NCBI GenBank assembly: GCA_023206055.1
Contig: CP065366.1
Span: forward strand, 3,162,001 to 3,226,000
Reading direction: 5' to 3'
Source: Vibrio cyclitrophicus
GTDB lineage: Bacteria; Pseudomonadota; Gammaproteobacteria; Enterobacterales; Vibrionaceae
Length of the DNA stretch: 64,000 bases
The first letter of the stretch is position 1. The number at the start of each line of letters is the position of its first letter. The notes beneath the pieces are model-generated. The model ran no database searches. It worked only from the letters and a program-made list of their open reading frames with translations, and was not told the origin of the DNA. Made by a program: the position numbers and the translations under genes. Of the stretch, positions 43,756 to 51,898 are shown one piece after another.

Positions 43756-43856
43756 AATAAATTCTCTTTTAAATTGTTAGGGAAGCACTCTTGGTTAGTG
43801 CTAAGTATGAAAAGCCAGAGTTGGCTTGATTGGTAAGGATTAATGCTTTTTCAAGG

Positions 43857-44357
43857 TTATTCAGGCTTAATCTTGTCACCCACTAGAGATAGGATTTCGT
43901 CTCGACGTTGCTCGTAGTCTGTCGCGAGAACGTGGAGAAACACCGATTTCTCCGTTGGAATGATAAGATCTAACCCACGGCAACAAGCCGCCAAGAAACC
44001 AGCATTATTTGCACTACCACCTTTGAACACTGTCTTGAATACAGTGCTCTTAAATGGCTTGTCTGTTTGCTCATTTAGTACAGCAAATATATCTTCAAGG
44101 GCAATCCATTCCTTAGAGTGAAGACCACCTCCCTCATTACCAGAAAGACGGATATACAGCGCTTTTAGATCATAATGTTCCGAAACCTCATAGAACACAT
44201 GGTTCTCTGTTTTCGGGCTTAGCTTTTTCGCTTTACCATCGAGTACGATATTAGTGAAATGATCGGCTGGCTTATCGTCAATAACCGTGACTTGTTCATT
44301 AACCTCTGCGATCTCAGGTTGAACCGTTTCTTGTCGTTGGTTTGTTTTACGTGCCAT
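43857..44357 (-). CDS. Unknown protein of the pipolin, 166 residues
   Basis: Not recognised. AGGAGG stands 8 bp before ATG 44357. The first 35 residues are polar and likely disordered (MARKTNQRQETVQPEIAEVN). The rest is a compact fold with YDLKALYIRLSGNEGGGLHS and KSTVFKTVFKGGSANNAGF. No membrane segment is seen. It lies 44 bp after the 127-residue gene and about 100 bp before the DUF2787 gene, so the three may share a transcript. Confidence 0.65.
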   Translation of the reverse strand: MARKTNQRQETVQPEIAEVNEQVTVIDDKPADHFTNIVLDGKAKKLSPKTENHVFYEVSEHYDLKALYIRLSGNEGGGLHSKEWIALEDIFAVLNEQTDKPFKSTVFKTVFKGGSANNAGFLAACCRGLDLIIPTEKSVFLHVLATDYEQRRDEILSLVGDKIKPE

Positions 44358-44401
44358 AGGACACCTCCTTTAAGATGGAATTATTCAGGTTTAACTTGGT
44401 T

Positions 44402-44785
44402 TTAAGATTCAGCTTGCTCAGCGAGCTTGGCGACAGGGAATGTTGGACTGTTTATTGGAGCGCAACAGTACACACCACCACCCTCCATCGTGACTATGGC
44501 GACCGCCAGTAACCAAGGACAGCTATCATCGTTTAACAGCAGAACCCATTCAGGATAGTTAGATACAAAGCGTAAAAAGTGCTGATCTTCTTCGGCTTGT
44601 TCGCCCAACGTTTCGTCACTATCGGACTCCTCAATCAAGTACAAGGTTGTACTGACCTCATCCCAAAATGCTTTTGCACTTTCTTCATCACCGAATGGCT
44701 CGATTAAATGCTCTAGCAATTTCGCTTTCACATCATCAGGCATTGGCAGTGATGCCACTTCTTCAAACTTGTTTACGATTTTCAT
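44402..44785 (-). CDS. Unknown acidic protein of the pipolin, 127 residues
   Basis: Not recognised. An AGGGGA site precedes ATG 44785. The protein is strongly acidic (EESDSDETLGEQAEEDQHF near residues 52-70), with a hydrophobic centre (PWLLAVAIVTMEGGG) and two adjacent cysteines in GVYCCAPIN. Small acidic proteins on mobile elements sometimes mimic DNA or act as inhibitors, but nothing here shows that. It is the first gene after the integrase terminator. Confidence 0.6.
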   Translation of the reverse strand: MKIVNKFEEVASLPMPDDVKAKLLEHLIEPFGDEESAKAFWDEVSTTLYLIEESDSDETLGEQAEEDQHFLRFVSNYPEWVLLLNDDSCPWLLAVAIVTMEGGGVYCCAPINSPTFPVAKLAEQAES

Positions 44786-44807
44786 AATTAATTTTCCCCT
44801 AATAACG

Positions 44808-44848
44808 AAAAAGCCCCTGTTTAGCGATTAACTAAACAGGGGGCTTTT
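44808..44848 (-). terminator. Terminator after the integrase gene
   Basis: AAAGCCCCTGTTTAG and CTAAACAGGGGGCTTT (plus strand) pair with one bulge, with A- and T-runs on both sides, so the hairpin works in either direction. It is 30 bp past the integrase stop and isolates integrase from the genes downstream. Confidence 0.85.
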
Positions 44849-44877
44849 CTAATGTATTAATTTAACTAACGTTGTAC

Positions 44878-46107
44878 TTATCCAACTGACATATGACCAC
44901 TCACCATGTCAGACAGATGTGAGCCAATTTCACGCCTACGTCCTACTGTAAGCTTGGAGTAGCGCCTTGTTGATGAAAGGTCCGCATGATTTAACTGTTT
45001 AGCTATGTCATGCAACGGAACACCCCGACTGGCTAACAAACTACCGACGGTATGCCTAGCTGAGTGAAGCGTTATATTCGCTTTATCTCCTGGTATATCG
45101 GGCAGTCCCATCTTCTCCTTGATCACTCTCAATGCATGCCTAGCAGGACTGATAGGTTTACCCTTACGACGCCCAGCAAAGATATAGGGACTATTCGACA
45201 CCTTGGGTATCGACCGTAAAATTTCGACCATGTAATCACTCAGATAGATAACATGGCTACTACCGTTTTTCGTATGTGGAATAGTAAGAGCTTGCTCATC
45301 CCAATTGATGTCACTCCATAAGCGAAATCTCAGTTCTTTATCACGCAGTCCAGTTAGAAACAGCAGAGCGAGAAAAGCACCTGTGTGTCTATCTGGATAC
45401 TCCAAGGCATGACGAACGAAGTCCTTTAATTGAACTTCCGACAAATACCCCGTGCGCACGTTATCTTCTTTCATCAAGCTAACTTTATCCGCTACTAATG
45501 GCGCATCCATCAACTTGTAAGCTTGGCGGTTAATTGTTTTCAGCAATGCCAAAACACGGTTGATCGACGCTACAGCATAAGGCTTGCCTGTAGTCTTGCT
45601 AATAGCGCCCTGCATTTCCATTTGGGTCTTGATGATATGTGCCGCTGTCAAATCATGAATGGAAACGTGATGGATTGATTTAGCATGGCGAAACCTTGCA
45701 ACTTCATCTTTCCAAGATCGTTTCTGCTTGGCTAACGGTAAATACACCTCATTGAAGAATCGCTCTAGGGTCATAGAAGAATCAACCCTTTCAGTATCAC
45801 GCTCAATCTTCGGATCAATACCCTCAAGGATTTGCTGGCGATACTCTTTAGCTATTTTCCGCAAGGTCAGAATGTCGGTTTCGGGATGCTTACCTAAACC
45901 AATGGATGCCTTCTTACCCGTTACGGGACTGGTATAGCGGAGTAAGAATCGTTTGTTACCAGACTTACCGACTAAGCAGCGAACACCAGTAGGCAAACCG
46001 CTATCTTTCATAGCTGACAAGTTAACTTCGTAATCGGTGGATTTAGCGTTGGCAGGGTTGGGCTTGAGATTGTTTAGAAATGCAGTGGTGAGTCGTTGTG
46101 TACTCAT
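44878..46107 (-). CDS. Tyrosine-type integrase of the pipolin
   Basis: A 409-residue site-specific recombinase. Residues 20-100 are an arm-type DNA-binding domain (RCLVGKSGNKRFLLRYTSP, then KKASIGLGKHPETD) and residues 110-205 the SAM-like core-binding domain. The catalytic domain has Arg255 (LTGLRDKELR), Lys280 (TKNG), His348 and Arg351 (HSARHT), His374 (LNHAD) and the nucleophile Tyr383 (RRYSK), so all catalytic residues are present. A GGAGG site precedes the ATG. It most likely recombines the tRNA-Leu 3' end; unusually, 2.6 kb with a lipoprotein gene separate it from that end. Confidence 0.95.
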   Translation of the reverse strand: MSTQRLTTAFLNNLKPNPANAKSTDYEVNLSAMKDSGLPTGVRCLVGKSGNKRFLLRYTSPVTGKKASIGLGKHPETDILTLRKIAKEYRQQILEGIDPKIERDTERVDSSMTLERFFNEVYLPLAKQKRSWKDEVARFRHAKSIHHVSIHDLTAAHIIKTQMEMQGAISKTTGKPYAVASINRVLALLKTINRQAYKLMDAPLVADKVSLMKEDNVRTGYLSEVQLKDFVRHALEYPDRHTGAFLALLFLTGLRDKELRFRLWSDINWDEQALTIPHTKNGSSHVIYLSDYMVEILRSIPKVSNSPYIFAGRRKGKPISPARHALRVIKEKMGLPDIPGDKANITLHSARHTVGSLLASRGVPLHDIAKQLNHADLSSTRRYSKLTVGRRREIGSHLSDMVSGHMSVG

Positions 46108-46242
46108 TCAAACCTCCATTAACTAGATATTCAATTAGTTAATATGTGTTTGAATGGTCGCTTATTACGGGGAGTTAGTTTAGGTGAGGTAGGATAGAAA
46201 CATTATCCGAAAGGGCTTGGTGATAAATTTCGCAGACTGATA

Positions 46243-46391
46243 GTAGCAATGGATACATTGCTGTAATTTCATTTAGCTTACCGCTAACCATCAAGGATGA
46301 GACTCCATCAGAGAATCACCACACAGTATCAATCCGGATAATCTCAGGCAGTAATGACGTATCACTCCTACCATAATCAGGGTTTGAAATT
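46243..46391 (+). repeat. Repeat R3 of the pipolin (149 bp)
   Basis: It shares the first 19 bp with R1 exactly (GTAGCAATGGATACATTGC) and the last 29 bp with three mismatches; the centre differs. It lies 66 bp beyond the 3' end of the lipoprotein gene, in the same orientation as R1 and R2. Confidence 0.75.
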
Positions 46392-46401
46392 TAGTAAGAC
46401 A

Positions 46402-46427
46402 CCCCGAATCCAATTACGGATTCGGGG
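46402..46427 (-). terminator. Hairpin after the lipoprotein gene
   Basis: A perfect 10-bp stem (CCCCGAATCC / GGATTCGGGG) with a 6-base loop, 30 bp past the stop at 46458. The T-run is poor on the minus strand, but position and strength suit a terminator. Confidence 0.65.
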
Positions 46428-46457
46428 GTTGTTTATTTATTAATACTTACTGGATAA

Positions 46458-48089
46458 TTACCACTCACTTTCGTCAGTGATATCTTCCCAAGTAATACCG
46501 TTATCAGTACTTAGTTCTTTAGTCCAAGTAAAGTCAGGGAATGTAGTTGTACGAGTAATTGTATTATGTAAAACAAAGTCACCGTATTCACCAGCATCTT
46601 CATCCCAAAGTTCAATTAGTTGTTTACCCAAGTGAACTTTGTTCTGACCATCGATGTAAGTTTTTTCCATCATGGTAGTATCAGCATTACCGTCAATTAC
46701 AGTTGTTTCAAAGTCTTCTTTAACTAAGCCCTTAACTAGTTCAACGAACACTGGAATATCAAATGAATCTTGATTTTTAAGGATATTGAAGTATTCATCA
46801 AAACCTTGAAGATTCAATTGATTGTAACCGTAGCGGTATTGGTTATGAGAATCCCAAGAACCTGGGTAATCAAAACGCAAGATATCTACTGAACGGAATA
46901 CTGTTGCATTGATGTCATACCCGTCTTTAATGTTACATTCTTCAAAAGTATCTACATCTTTATCCATAAGGTTGTAAACTTTGTATTCACGTTTTTGACC
47001 GTCAGCAAAGTCTTCCCAAACAACTAAAGATTCAGTAACTTCACAGTGGTTACCACCATCATCAAATACGTTGTAACGTGCAATTGTTTCAATTACATAG
47101 TTACGATCAATATTGAAGTCGGTACGGTGATCTGTACGATTGTCTACACGAATTAGAGTTTCTAGGTCATCTTCAAGAATCAGACTTGAGAAATCCCAAT
47201 GCTCATATTCAGCTTCAACATATGTGTAAATATTACGTACTTTATTCCAAGTGATTGTTGAATCGTCGTCTTCAGAATAAGTGTACGAAATTGATACATC
47301 TACATTTGAAGGGTAGTTAGCTTGTTCTTTAACAGTTTCAGCATAACCTTTTTGAAGACCTTTCACCATGCGAGTAGCCTTTTCAACTAACTCATAATCG
47401 CCACGACTAACGTAATCAGAATAAATATCTGCTTCGCTGATGTTGTAGTGAGTTGAGGTTAGTTCTAGTTGACTGTCTAGAATATTACTAGCTGTCTCGA
47501 TTGAAGATTGATCGGCTAGAATATCGTCACAGTGCATACCTTTTGAAGATTCAGCATACTCTTTGTTTGATTCAATGCTGTTCCAAAGCATTGAAGTTAG
47601 TGGAGATACGTGACGGTTTTCTAGTTCAGCTAGAGGATCATATGATGGTGGAATTACCATTTCATATGCTTCTTCAACTTCACATGATTCAGTAACATTA
47701 CCATCTTCATCAGTAACTTCTTCACAGATTTTGTTTTCTGGAATAGTAACGATTGCAGGTACTACCGACGCACATTCAGCTTGGTAAGAAGTTAACTCCA
47801 GCGTGTATTCACCATCTTTAGTAGAACGTGAATGTGGTTCACCCTCATCGTATACACCGTTGTTATTGATATCGATGAAAACTTTAGCACCTGCAACATA
47901 ACCCTCTAAATTAAGACTGTCACGGCTGTAAAACACTACATCATCTACACCACTAATTACTTTACCTGACATTGTTTTTGCTACAACATCTGGACGATTA
48001 TCATTCCCTGATGAGCTGTCAGACCCACCGCCACAAGCACTCAAAGTCGTAGTTATCAACACAACTAGAAATGAATTCAGAACTTTCAT
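46458..48089 (-). CDS. Large secreted lipoprotein of unknown role
   Basis: A 543-residue lipoprotein from ATG 48089 (MKVLNSFLVVLITTTLSACG), with GGAAGA before it; an in-frame TTG 12 bp upstream is less likely. The lipobox is LSAC, followed by a Gly/Ser-rich linker. Near residues 65-95 an SdrD-B-like beta segment carries a calcium-binding-type loop (DINNNGVYDEGE). The rest is acidic and rich in Tyr, Asp and Asn, with a few paired cysteines. It should be anchored in the outer membrane, perhaps surface exposed. It lies between integrase and tRNA-Leu inside the element, in its own block behind R3. No family beyond the repeat is recognised. Confidence 0.75.
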   Translation of the reverse strand: MKVLNSFLVVLITTTLSACGGGSDSSSGNDNRPDVVAKTMSGKVISGVDDVVFYSRDSLNLEGYVAGAKVFIDINNNGVYDEGEPHSRSTKDGEYTLELTSYQAECASVVPAIVTIPENKICEEVTDEDGNVTESCEVEEAYEMVIPPSYDPLAELENRHVSPLTSMLWNSIESNKEYAESSKGMHCDDILADQSSIETASNILDSQLELTSTHYNISEADIYSDYVSRGDYELVEKATRMVKGLQKGYAETVKEQANYPSNVDVSISYTYSEDDDSTITWNKVRNIYTYVEAEYEHWDFSSLILEDDLETLIRVDNRTDHRTDFNIDRNYVIETIARYNVFDDGGNHCEVTESLVVWEDFADGQKREYKVYNLMDKDVDTFEECNIKDGYDINATVFRSVDILRFDYPGSWDSHNQYRYGYNQLNLQGFDEYFNILKNQDSFDIPVFVELVKGLVKEDFETTVIDGNADTTMMEKTYIDGQNKVHLGKQLIELWDEDAGEYGDFVLHNTITRTTTFPDFTWTKELSTDNGITWEDITDESEW

Positions 48090-48671
48090 TTTTTCTTCCA
48101 ATTATAGAGTTATAGCTATACTCATCCACAAACAGCTACCGTTTTATAAACGCTAATCCACAAAATACTTCGTTATTACTAAAACACTAAAGTGAGCCGC
48201 ACCTTTAGATGCACCCCCATTAATCTTGCGAGAAAATAGCCTAGAAACATCGACCAGAATGTGAACCAAGGCAACCATTAAGCAATTGAATAACAAAAGT
48301 TATTTAATGGAAACTGCAGTAATTAGAATTGACAACCCTTTGTTTTTTCATACGAATGAAACTAGCAATAACTGAGGGTTACGTAATTACACACTATATC
48401 CCTATAAGAAAATTCATAGCACCGTAAAGTCACCATGGTCGTACCATGGTTCTTACACCCCACAGCCCTTGCCAATACTGGCTTGCGACTTAGCAGTAAC
48501 CGGAGTTTGTTGGATTTACTAGGATTCCCTTGAGCACAGAATCGACATGCGATGAACCATAGATGGACCATGGGAGAAAATTCAAGGCTGATAAAGTGAG
48601 TCTATTGAGGGAGAAAAGTGTAGATAACAGAAAAGGAAAGTCGAGGTAAGCTTTTGATTAGCCCAGATACA
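48090..48671. other. Right-end intergenic stretch of the element
   Basis: No gene recognised. A 69-codon minus-strand frame at 48362-48571 lacks a ribosome-binding site and family signs and is rejected. The promoter of the lipoprotein should be within 48090-48200. From 48662 on, the sequence is the copy of the left junction. Confidence 0.45.
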
Positions 48672-48701
48672 ACAAAGCCCCGACTTGAGTCGAGGCTTTG
48701 T
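48672..48701 (-). terminator. Hairpin after tRNA-Leu
   Basis: ACAAAGCC...GGCTTTGT with an inner CGACT/AGTCG stem, 10 bp past the tRNA. An identical hairpin is present at 34424-34453 on the other side of the element. Confidence 0.75.
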
Positions 48702-48711
48702 CATTTAAATA

Positions 48712-48796
48712 TGGTACCGGTAGGCGGACTTGAACCGCCACGCCCGAAGGCAACGGATTTTGAATCCGTCGTGTATACCAATTTCACCATACCGGC
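48712..48796 (-). tRNA. tRNA-Leu (CAA), attachment site of the element
   Basis: An 85-nt class II tRNA with a long variable arm (TTGCCTTCGGGCGT), anticodon loop TTCAAAA and encoded CCA. The first acceptor pair is G-U (GCCGGTA / TACCGGT). The 3' 56 nt are repeated at 34576-34631. The element therefore restored an intact tRNA on this side. Confidence 0.95.
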
Positions 48797-48830
48797 ATTA
48801 TCTTAGGGCATTGCCCTTTCGATGTCTGGC

Positions 48831-48858
48831 ATTATACGTATGCGAACTGATGTGGCAA
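48831..48858 (-). promoter_or_regulatory. Promoter of tRNA-Leu
   Basis: TTGCCA and TATAAT with 16-bp spacing on the minus strand, followed by GCC. It starts transcription about 30 bp before the tRNA and lies on the chromosome side, so the tRNA keeps its promoter after integration. Confidence 0.85.
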
Positions 48859-48991
48859 GTATAAAAACTTGAATTCATGTGTGTTTGCCGATAATTTCGC
48901 CACTAAGTCACAAGCTGTGCGTCATGTCTCTTTTCACGCCAAGCCTTAGACTATATTCTGACGCCTAAATTTTTGAAGAAGTAATAACACC

Positions 48992-49468
48992 ATGACATCA
49001 ACAAATACAATGCCACCAGCAGGAGTCATGCGCCGATTTGGTGCCTTGTTCTACGACGCCCTTATCGTAATCGCTATTGAAATGTTGGCTGCTGGCGTCA
49101 TTGTCGCTCTACTGCACGCGCTCATGGCTCTCGGCATTTTTAACCATAGCGGTTATGCCGATGTTAGTGACTTCTTAACCAACCACCCTATCTGGAGCCC
49201 TGCATACACTTTCTACTTAGTCGTAGTTTGGGTGTACTTCTTTGTGTTCTTCTGGACTAGAGCTGGTCAAACTCTCGGTATGAGAGCTTGGAAGCTGCGC
49301 GTTCAAAACAAAGATGGCTCAGCTATCACAGTAACTCAGGCACTTATTCGCTTAGGTACTTCAGGTTTTGGATTGGCGAACCTATGTGTTCCATTCGATC
49401 CTGAAAAACGTGGCTTTCACGACATCTGGGCGAAGACTGAAGTAGTCGTGCTACCACAAGCACGATAA
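48992..49468 (+). CDS. RDD family membrane protein
   Basis: A 158-residue inner-membrane protein with the RDD pattern: MRRFGALFYDALIVIAIEML (Arg and Asp in the first segment), two further membrane segments near residues 65-92, and TRAGQTLGMRAWKLRVQNKD, then a final conserved FHDIWAKT. RDD proteins have been linked to transport or ion exchange, but the substrate is not known for this type. It is the first chromosomal gene to the right of the element and ends at a bidirectional terminator shared with lptG. Confidence 0.88.
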   Translation: MTSTNTMPPAGVMRRFGALFYDALIVIAIEMLAAGVIVALLHALMALGIFNHSGYADVSDFLTNHPIWSPAYTFYLVVVWVYFFVFFWTRAGQTLGMRAWKLRVQNKDGSAITVTQALIRLGTSGFGLANLCVPFDPEKRGFHDIWAKTEVVVLPQAR

Positions 49469-49496
49469 CGTTATTAATCTCGCTACAATCAAGATC

Positions 49497-49527
49497 AAAA
49501 AAGGAAGGCGTCATGCCTCCCTTTTTT
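49497..49527. terminator. Bidirectional terminator between the RDD gene and lptG
   Basis: AAAAAAGG, AAGGC, loop GTCAT, GCCT and CCCTTTTTT form a stem with A- and T-runs on both sides. It is placed between the convergent ends of the RDD gene and lptG. Confidence 0.85.
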
Positions 49528-49531
49528 CTAT

Positions 49532-50602
49532 TTACAGTTTCCGCCTCAAGAGCATTATAGCAATTCCGAGGAATACCACGCTCGGGGCTAACGCACCAAA
49601 GGCCGGTGGTATTTGATAAACCAAACTCACTGGACCAAAGAACTCACTGGATATATAGAAGGTGAAACCCGCAATAACCCCCGAAAGAATCCTTGCCCCC
49701 ATAGTCACACTTCGTAATGGACCAAAGATAAACGACAATGCCATTAACATCATGACCGCTATCGAGATAGGCTGAGTTATCTTTCTCCATAAAGCGAGTT
49801 CATAGCGTGATGCATCTTGCTCCGACGCCTTAAGATAAGAAACATAATCGTACAAGCCACTTAAAGACAGCTCTTCAGGCTTAACCGTTACAATGGCAAG
49901 CTTATCTGGGGCGAGTGATGTCTTCCATGAGTATGTCGGTAGGCTTTCTTTAGTAATTTGAATCTCATTTTCGAACGACGTGATCTCGACATCGTTCATT
50001 GTCCAAACGTTGTCTCCAACGTAATCGACCTCTTCAGAGTATATCGCCGTCTTAAGTGCCTTATTCTCATCAAAGCGCCACATGTTCAAACCATATAGCT
50101 TTTCATCGTCAATTTTAACAACGAATATAAAGTCATTGGCATCACGCGCCCATACCCCACTTTGGGTAGAGATAATATTACCACCAGCAATTGATATGGT
50201 TCTTAGGTCACGAGCCATCTTCTGTGCTTGAGGCGCACCCCATTGACCAAGAAGAGTCACGACGATCATTAATGGAATTGCGGTTTTGAGTACCGATAGG
50301 CCAATATCTAACTTAGAGAAACCCGCAGCCTGCATCACCACCAGCTCAGAACTCGCAGCAAGCATACCCAGCCCAATCAATGCGCCAAGTAATGCGGCCA
50401 TTGGAAAGAACATTTCGATATCACGAGGAACACTCAATAGTACGAAGTACAGCGCTTGCAATAGATCATAGGTACCACGACCAACCTTTCTCAGCTGCTC
50501 TACGTACTTGATAATCCCAGAGAGACCAACAAACGTCACCAATACCAGTGACGTCGTTGCGATGATGGTTCTGCCTATATATAAATCGAGAATCTTAAAC
50601 AC
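49532..50602 (-). CDS. lptG: Lipopolysaccharide export permease LptG
   Basis: LptG is one of the two membrane subunits of the LptB2FGC transporter, which extracts lipopolysaccharide from the inner membrane. The 356-residue protein begins MFKILDLYIGRTIIATTSLV. It has three membrane segments in the first 130 residues, a periplasmic beta-jellyroll domain (about 130-265) and three C-terminal segments. The conserved ASSELVVMQAAGFSK coupling-helix region that contacts LptB is near residues 83-97. The start lies 3 bp after the lptF stop; both are in one operon. Confidence 0.95.
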   Translation of the reverse strand: MFKILDLYIGRTIIATTSLVLVTFVGLSGIIKYVEQLRKVGRGTYDLLQALYFVLLSVPRDIEMFFPMAALLGALIGLGMLAASSELVVMQAAGFSKLDIGLSVLKTAIPLMIVVTLLGQWGAPQAQKMARDLRTISIAGGNIISTQSGVWARDANDFIFVVKIDDEKLYGLNMWRFDENKALKTAIYSEEVDYVGDNVWTMNDVEITSFENEIQITKESLPTYSWKTSLAPDKLAIVTVKPEELSLSGLYDYVSYLKASEQDASRYELALWRKITQPISIAVMMLMALSFIFGPLRSVTMGARILSGVIAGFTFYISSEFFGPVSLVYQIPPAFGALAPSVVFLGIAIMLLRRKL

Positions 50603-50605
50603 GGC

Positions 50606-51712
50606 TTAAGCTAACCTTTTATTCTTGAATTTTTCTTTCAAACGCCTTACTGGCACGCTATCCATAAAGTTTGCACCAATCGCAACAAATAACAATAACG
50701 CATTAATTGGCCACATGCCGATTACCGCAGGAATACTCCCTTCTTCAATTGAAGATTTAGTTGCACTGATTGCTAAGAAATAGGTGAGATAGATCAGTAT
50801 TGCTGGACCAATTTTGGCAAAACGACCCTGTCGAGGGTTTACCGCTGACAGTGGCACAACAAGCATGGTCAACAATGGAATACAAAGTACCAAAGAAATA
50901 CGCCACTGCAGCTCTGCTTTCGCACTGTTGTTTGGATTACCAATCAGATCCAGTGTAGGAATGGCTTCCCAATCTCGTCCTTTCTTCTTAACTTCACGTT
51001 GGCCAATTAGGCCTTCGTACTCTTCAAAGTGCGTCACCATATAATCGAGACGTGTCGGAATCCCCTCATGACGGGTACCATCGTACATTACAATCACTTG
51101 GCGACCATCGCTGAGCTCTTTTACATCACCCGACTTAGAGAACATCACACTCGGCAATACCGAATCACGTGGACGCATTTGAGCAACGAACACATTTTCT
51201 AACTTATTACCGTCGATATCATCAATGAAAACAACAGAAGAACCATCCGGCGTACCTTCAAATTTACCTTTTGGCAGCAAATCAACACTGTTCTCTGCAG
51301 CCACTTCTTCATACATTTGCTCAACTTTGTCTTGCGACCAAGGAGACAACCAAAATGAGTTGAAGGCAGCAACAGATGCGGTAATCAAAGCCAAATAGAG
51401 TGCAGATTGGATAAGGAATTTATTACCAATACCCGTAGCGTTCATTACGACTATTTCACTTTCAGCGTAAAGACGGCCAAAAGTAAGCAAAATACCAATA
51501 TAGATACTGAGTGGAAGCATCAATAAGCCCATCGCTGGCATATTTAGGCCAACAATAGACAATATAAGACTCGCAGGGATATCACCATCAGAGGCGTCCG
51601 CTAAAACACTGATGAATTTTTGGCTGAGAAACACGAGAAAGAGAACAAAAAAGATCGCAAATTGGCTCTTGATTGTCTCGCGGATCAAATATCTAACAAT
51701 AATCACGCTCAA
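50606..51712 (-). CDS. lptF: Lipopolysaccharide export permease LptF
   Basis: LptF pairs with LptG in the same transporter. The 368-residue protein begins MSVIIVRYLIRETIKSQFAI and has the coupling-helix segment GRLYAESEIVVMNATGIGN near residues 77-95, a periplasmic jellyroll, and C-terminal membrane segments (LVLCIPLLTMLVVPLSAVNP). It is first in the lptF-lptG operon and divergent from pepA, with about 185 bp between the starts. Confidence 0.95.
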   Translation of the reverse strand: MSVIIVRYLIRETIKSQFAIFFVLFLVFLSQKFISVLADASDGDIPASLILSIVGLNMPAMGLLMLPLSIYIGILLTFGRLYAESEIVVMNATGIGNKFLIQSALYLALITASVAAFNSFWLSPWSQDKVEQMYEEVAAENSVDLLPKGKFEGTPDGSSVVFIDDIDGNKLENVFVAQMRPRDSVLPSVMFSKSGDVKELSDGRQVIVMYDGTRHEGIPTRLDYMVTHFEEYEGLIGQREVKKKGRDWEAIPTLDLIGNPNNSAKAELQWRISLVLCIPLLTMLVVPLSAVNPRQGRFAKIGPAILIYLTYFLAISATKSSIEEGSIPAVIGMWPINALLLFVAIGANFMDSVPVRRLKEKFKNKRLA

Positions 51713-51898
51713 ATTACCTATACAAAACTTGTTTTTTTGATTGAATCACTATAATTTCCCGTTGAACCTTTTATTTTTTTAAATTTTTAGCTAAGTGTTA
51801 GCGTTCTTCTTTAAGGTTAGTTCCATTATAGGATCCAACAAGTAAGAACCCATTATCTAACATTTAGTTCGATTTGTCTTCAGGATGTAGGAGTACGC

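Larger units (their letters stand above)
46108..46457. other. Intergenic stretch with repeat R3
   Basis: No gene. It contains R3 (46243-46391) and the hairpin 46402-46427. The integrase promoter must lie between R3 and 46107 or within R3 itself. Confidence 0.6.
34576..48767. mobile_element. Integrated pipolin-type element in tRNA-Leu
   Basis: About 14.2 kb bounded by direct repeats of the tRNA-Leu(CAA) 3' end. It contains a tyrosine integrase (44878-46107) and a family B DNA polymerase (37916-40810) with the KTRG motif of primer-independent polymerases. This pair plus tRNA-Leu integration is the definition and usual site of pipolins in Escherichia coli. All genes run on the minus strand. Gene content apart from integrase and polymerase is mostly unknown. 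Confidence 0.85.

Noticed and set aside
34863..46391. Reading R1-R3 as integron attC sites
   Set aside because: Their position 3' of genes fits, but the core sites (GTTRRRY and RYYYAAC) and the long imperfect palindrome of Vibrio attC sites are not seen, and the integrase is not of the IntI type.
48362..48571. A 69-codon minus-strand frame at the right end of the element
   Set aside because: No ribosome-binding site, no recognisable pattern, and unusual composition; not accepted as a gene.
34576..48767. A non-tailed prophage (tectivirus or autolykivirus type) because of the PolB gene
   Set aside because: No capsid, packaging ATPase or terminal-protein gene is recognised, the polymerase is much larger than protein-primed types, and KTRG points to piPolB.
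34576..48767. Type IV secretion, conjugation or restriction-modification genes in the element
   Set aside because: Looked for relaxase, coupling ATPase and methyltransferase motifs in all long frames; none was seen.
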